Positions 61,827 to 64,000 of a stretch of 64,000 nucleotides of DNA are shown piece by piece (the stretch's first letter is position 1; the number at the start of each line of letters is the position of its first letter). The notes below the pieces were generated by a model. It was given only the letters and a program-made list of their open reading frames with translations. It searched no databases and was not told the origin of the DNA. The position numbers and the translations under genes are program-made. The DNA comes from Amycolatopsis sp. EV170708-02-1. GTDB taxonomy: Bacteria; Actinomycetota; Actinomycetes; Mycobacteriales; Pseudonocardiaceae. Where the stretch lies: positions 4,588,001-4,652,000 of the forward strand of contig NZ_CP092497.1 in NCBI RefSeq assembly GCF_022479115.1. The letters run 5' to 3'.

Positions 61827-62756
61827 TCAGTTCTCCTCCCTGGCGGCACTGTCCAAAGCGGACAGCACCGCGAGCTGCTTGCGGTCGCGCGTCTCGGCGA
61901 GTTCCGAGTACGTGGAGGAGCCGTAAGCGGATTCCACGGCTTCGATGAGCCGTTCCTGTTCTTCGGGGTCTTGCGAGGGCTGCCCGAGGCCCGCCCACAT
62001 CTTCTTCATCGACTTGCCGATGTGCTCGGCCATATGCCGGTAGCCGCCGGGGCCGCCGCCCAGATGCGAGCCGAGGAACGGCCCGACGGTCGACCAGCGG
62101 ATGCCGAGCGAGTTCGTCATCACGGCGTCCAGTTCGGACGGTGACACGACACCCTGTTCCACCAGGTAGATCGCCTCACGGCTCAGCGCGTTCTGCAGCC
62201 GGTTGCCGACGAAGCCGGGGATCTCCTTGCGTTCCACCACCGGGGTGCGGCCGGCGAGCCGGTAGAACTCCACGGCCCGCTCGACCGACTCGGCACTGGT
62301 GCGCTCACCGGGCACGACCTCGACGAGCGGGATCAGGTGCGGCGGGTTGAACGGGTGTCCGATGAGGACTCGCGACGCGTCGTCGAGGTCCGTTGTGAAC
62401 GCCGTCGAGGGGATCGCGGACGACGAGCTGAGCAGCAGCGCGTGAGACGGTGCTTCGCGGACCAGCGTCGCGAACAGGTCCTTTTTGAACTCGACGTTCT
62501 CGGGCCCGTTCTCCTGCACGACATCCGCGTTCCGGACGGCTTCGGCCACATCTGTGGCGAGGTGGACGCGAGGCGCGAGGTCCGCGACGGTCCGGCCGAG
62601 ATGCGGGGCGAACGCCTCCAGCGCGTCCGCGACGGCGTCGGCGAGGTCCGGCCGCGGATCCGAGACCTGGACCTCCATGCCGTGCGCGGCGAACAGCGCC
62701 GTCCACGACAGGCCGATGGTGCCCGCGCCGATCACGGCGGCGGTGCGGAAGGTCAT
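61827..62756 (-). CDS. 3-hydroxyacyl-CoA dehydrogenase family protein
   Basis: A 309-aa protein from ATG 62756, which overlaps the stop of the upstream gene (ATGA). Rossmann loop AAVIGAGTIGLSWTALFAAH, Asp for NAD (VSDPRPDL), VQENGPENVEFKKDLFATLV, SSSSAIPSTAF, GHPFNPPHLIPLVEVVPGE with the catalytic His, and EIPGFVGNRLQNALSREAIY. It resembles the carnitine-dehydrogenase/hydroxybutyryl-CoA dehydrogenase group with a short C-terminal domain. It oxidises a 3-hydroxy acid or its CoA ester with NAD. Confidence 0.9.
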   Translation of the reverse strand: MTFRTAAVIGAGTIGLSWTALFAAHGMEVQVSDPRPDLADAVADALEAFAPHLGRTVADLAPRVHLATDVAEAVRNADVVQENGPENVEFKKDLFATLVREAPSHALLLSSSSAIPSTAFTTDLDDASRVLIGHPFNPPHLIPLVEVVPGERTSAESVERAVEFYRLAGRTPVVERKEIPGFVGNRLQNALSREAIYLVEQGVVSPSELDAVMTNSLGIRWSTVGPFLGSHLGGGPGGYRHMAEHIGKSMKKMWAGLGQPSQDPEEQERLIEAVESAYGSSTYSELAETRDRKQLAVLSALDSAAREEN

Positions 62757-63499
62757 GACCGTGCTCCCTTCAAGTAGTCGAAGACCGGCTTGACCGGGGC
62801 GAGCGTCAGGTCGGTGAGGATGTGGCTCGCGGAAACGACCTCCAGCACCGGGAGATCGGCGAGCGGGGCCAGGACATGCTGGAACAGTTGCAGCCGCGCC
62901 GGCCCGGTCCACGCTTCCTTGACCACCACGTCGGTGATCTCGGTGCGGACCAGCTCGAACACCCGCGGCGAACCGTCGTAGTCCGGGATGGTCTTGAGCA
63001 TGAACGTCGGCACGGTGATCTGTGCCTCGGCCTCGGCCACGTCCAGCCGGTGGTGCTTGTAACCCATGGTCGCGGTGGCGACGCGCTGGCTGCCGTAGTC
63101 GAGTGTGCCGACGAGCGCGCCGTTCTCGGTGAACAGCTTCGGCGAGCCGATGGTCTTCGGATAGGCGCTGATCTCGCGGCCGGACGCGGTGGCCGGGAAG
63201 TTGTCGAGGTACATCGCGTGCAGGTACTCGCCGCGTTCGCCCTCGAAGCTCACCGGGATCGCTTGCCCGGACTCGGTGTACGGCCCGTATCCGCTGACGT
63301 CGCCCATCTTCATCACCTCGAACCGCACCAGCGGCTCGCCGATCTCCAGCGGCTCCGGCACGACGGCGCGCAGGGCGTCGGCGTCGGTGCGGTAGACGAT
63401 GTTCAGGTACTCCCGGTCGGTGAACCGCGGCACCACCGGCGCGTACGCGGGGTTCGCGAGCGGCGTGGTCACATGCCGGAGAACGTCTTGCTGCTTCAT
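62753..63499 (-). CDS. Acetoacetate decarboxylase family protein
   Basis: A 248-aa protein from ATG 63499. The family core is present: YLNIVYRTDADALRAVVPEP, YTESGQAIPVSFEGERGEYL, AMYLDNFPATASGREISAYP and then KTIGSPKL, where the first Lys after the Pro is the expected Schiff-base residue. It likely decarboxylates or hydrates a beta-keto acid. It is separated from the crotonase stop by one base and coupled to the dehydrogenase start, so it is a firm operon member. Confidence 0.92.
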   Translation of the reverse strand: MKQQDVLRHVTTPLANPAYAPVVPRFTDREYLNIVYRTDADALRAVVPEPLEIGEPLVRFEVMKMGDVSGYGPYTESGQAIPVSFEGERGEYLHAMYLDNFPATASGREISAYPKTIGSPKLFTENGALVGTLDYGSQRVATATMGYKHHRLDVAEAEAQITVPTFMLKTIPDYDGSPRVFELVRTEITDVVVKEAWTGPARLQLFQHVLAPLADLPVLEVVSASHILTDLTLAPVKPVFDYLKGARS

Positions 63500-63500
63500 G

Positions 63501-64000
63501 TCACTCTCCAGTCCACTGTGGAGCGCGGCGCTCGGCGAAGGCCTGCATGCCTTCGCGGACGTCGGCCGACTTCATCAGCTCCGTCAGCTCCGAACGCTGG
63601 GTGGCAAACGCTTGCGCCTCGGGGACGCCGTCCGCCGCGCGGACGATCTTCTTGACCAGTGCGAGCGCCAGGGGAGCGTTGGCGGCGATCCGCTCGGCCA
63701 GTTGCAGGGCGACCGCGGTGGCCTCGCCGGTGGGGACGACCCGGTTCACCAGGCCCAGCTCTCCCGCGCGTTCGGCGCCGAGAGGCTCGCCGGTGAGCAG
63801 GAACTCCATCGCCAGGTGATGCGGGATCCGCTTCGGCAGCCGGATCACACCACCGCCGGCGGCGATCAGCCCGCGTTTCACCTCGGGCAGCCCGAACTTC
63901 GCGTCCTCGGCGGCGACGATCAGGTCGCAGCCCAGCGCCAGTTCGAATCCGCCGCCCATGGCCCAGCCTTCGACGGCCGCGATCAGCGGTTTCGACAGTT
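63501..64000 (-). CDS. Enoyl-CoA hydratase/isomerase family protein (partial, 5' end outside window)
   Basis: The visible C-terminal 165 residues begin inside the crotonase fold: LIAAVEGWAMGGGFELALGC (oxyanion-hole glycines), DLIVAAEDAKFGLPEVKRGL, IAAGGGVIRLPKRIPHHLAM, AGELGLVNRVVP and NAPLALALVKKI. The catalytic acidic residue position after GL(P)E (VKRGL) fits hydratases. It is the most upstream visible gene of the acyl-CoA operon. Confidence 0.92.
   Translation of the reverse strand, partial: LSKPLIAAVEGWAMGGGFELALGCDLIVAAEDAKFGLPEVKRGLIAAGGGVIRLPKRIPHHLAMEFLLTGEPLGAERAGELGLVNRVVPTGEATAVALQLAERIAANAPLALALVKKIVRAADGVPEAQAFATQRSELTELMKSADVREGMQAFAERRAPQWTGE

Overview
The window is high-GC (roughly 70%) chromosomal DNA with strong G/C bias at third codon positions, GTG/TTG starts and many 4-nt stop/start overlaps. 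The gene families point to an actinomycete of the order Pseudonocardiales, most like Amycolatopsis: WhiB, SARP/AfsR-type STAND regulators, an EACC1 protein, sortase-E substrates, DUF222-HNH, TROVE/Ro60, DUF5994 and an EthA-type monooxygenase. Recurrent intergenic palindromes built on GTGAAGGCC and ACTCGCGTGCTTGAAGGCGTA also fit, though genus is an inference.

Layout. 1-1.2 kb: PEP mutase-family gene end, then an EACC1 gene with the stub of a caspase-like effector. 1.2-3.9 kb: membrane protein and lipoprotein pair, PucR regulator. 3.9-7.8 kb: translationally coupled catabolic operon (EthA-like flavin monooxygenase, alpha/beta hydrolase, SDR) and a TetR. 7.9-12.5 kb: secreted lipase, Fsr-like exporter with divergent AraC regulator, LAXTG surface protein with an internal thioester. 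13-20 kb: two STAND NTPase regulators flanking two minus-strand genes. 20-28 kb: HTH protein, PQQ-type sugar dehydrogenase, membrane protein, argG, sulfite-oxidase-like molybdoprotein and a fasciclin lipoprotein. 28-31 kb: ECF sigma factor, zinc-finger/Asp23 fusion and Asp23 envelope-stress operon, then a lone ABC-2 permease. 31-36.8 kb: MarR, FAD monooxygenase, CoA transferase, NmrA-like protein, N5-(carboxyethyl)ornithine synthase-like enzyme. 36.8-41.3 kb: two-component system plus a DUF4956/VTC operon; both promoters carry matching 11-bp-phased direct repeats.

41.5-47.1 kb: a 5.4-kb genomic island inserted in a CAT-anticodon tRNA gene and bounded by a 46-bp direct repeat (45/46 identical). 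It carries a serine-hydrolase/AAA+ fusion, degraded regulator fragments, a shortened secreted polymorphic toxin with an HNH-like C-terminus, and a coupled candidate immunity gene; no integrase is visible. 47.1-49.3 kb: a Ro60 (TROVE) gene preceded on its own strand by two Y-RNA-like units, one holding a permuted tRNA mimic, and by a DUF3892 gene.

49.5-59 kb: lipoprotein, a sigma factor joining an ECF-like half to a SigD/ShbA-like half, WhiB, TetR-MFS exporter unit, DprE2-like reductase, LytR-CpsA-Psr protein, methyltransferase, DUF222-HNH. 59.2-64 kb: lipoprotein metallopeptidase and a coupled acyl-CoA operon (crotonase, acetoacetate decarboxylase family, 3-hydroxyacyl-CoA dehydrogenase, acyl-CoA dehydrogenase).

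Four otherwise intact genes (EthA-like, PQQ dehydrogenase, sigma factor, MFS) are each broken by a one-base indel in a short G/C run, and DUF222-HNH by a TGG-to-TGA change. Sequencing error is as likely as pseudogenisation for the indels.
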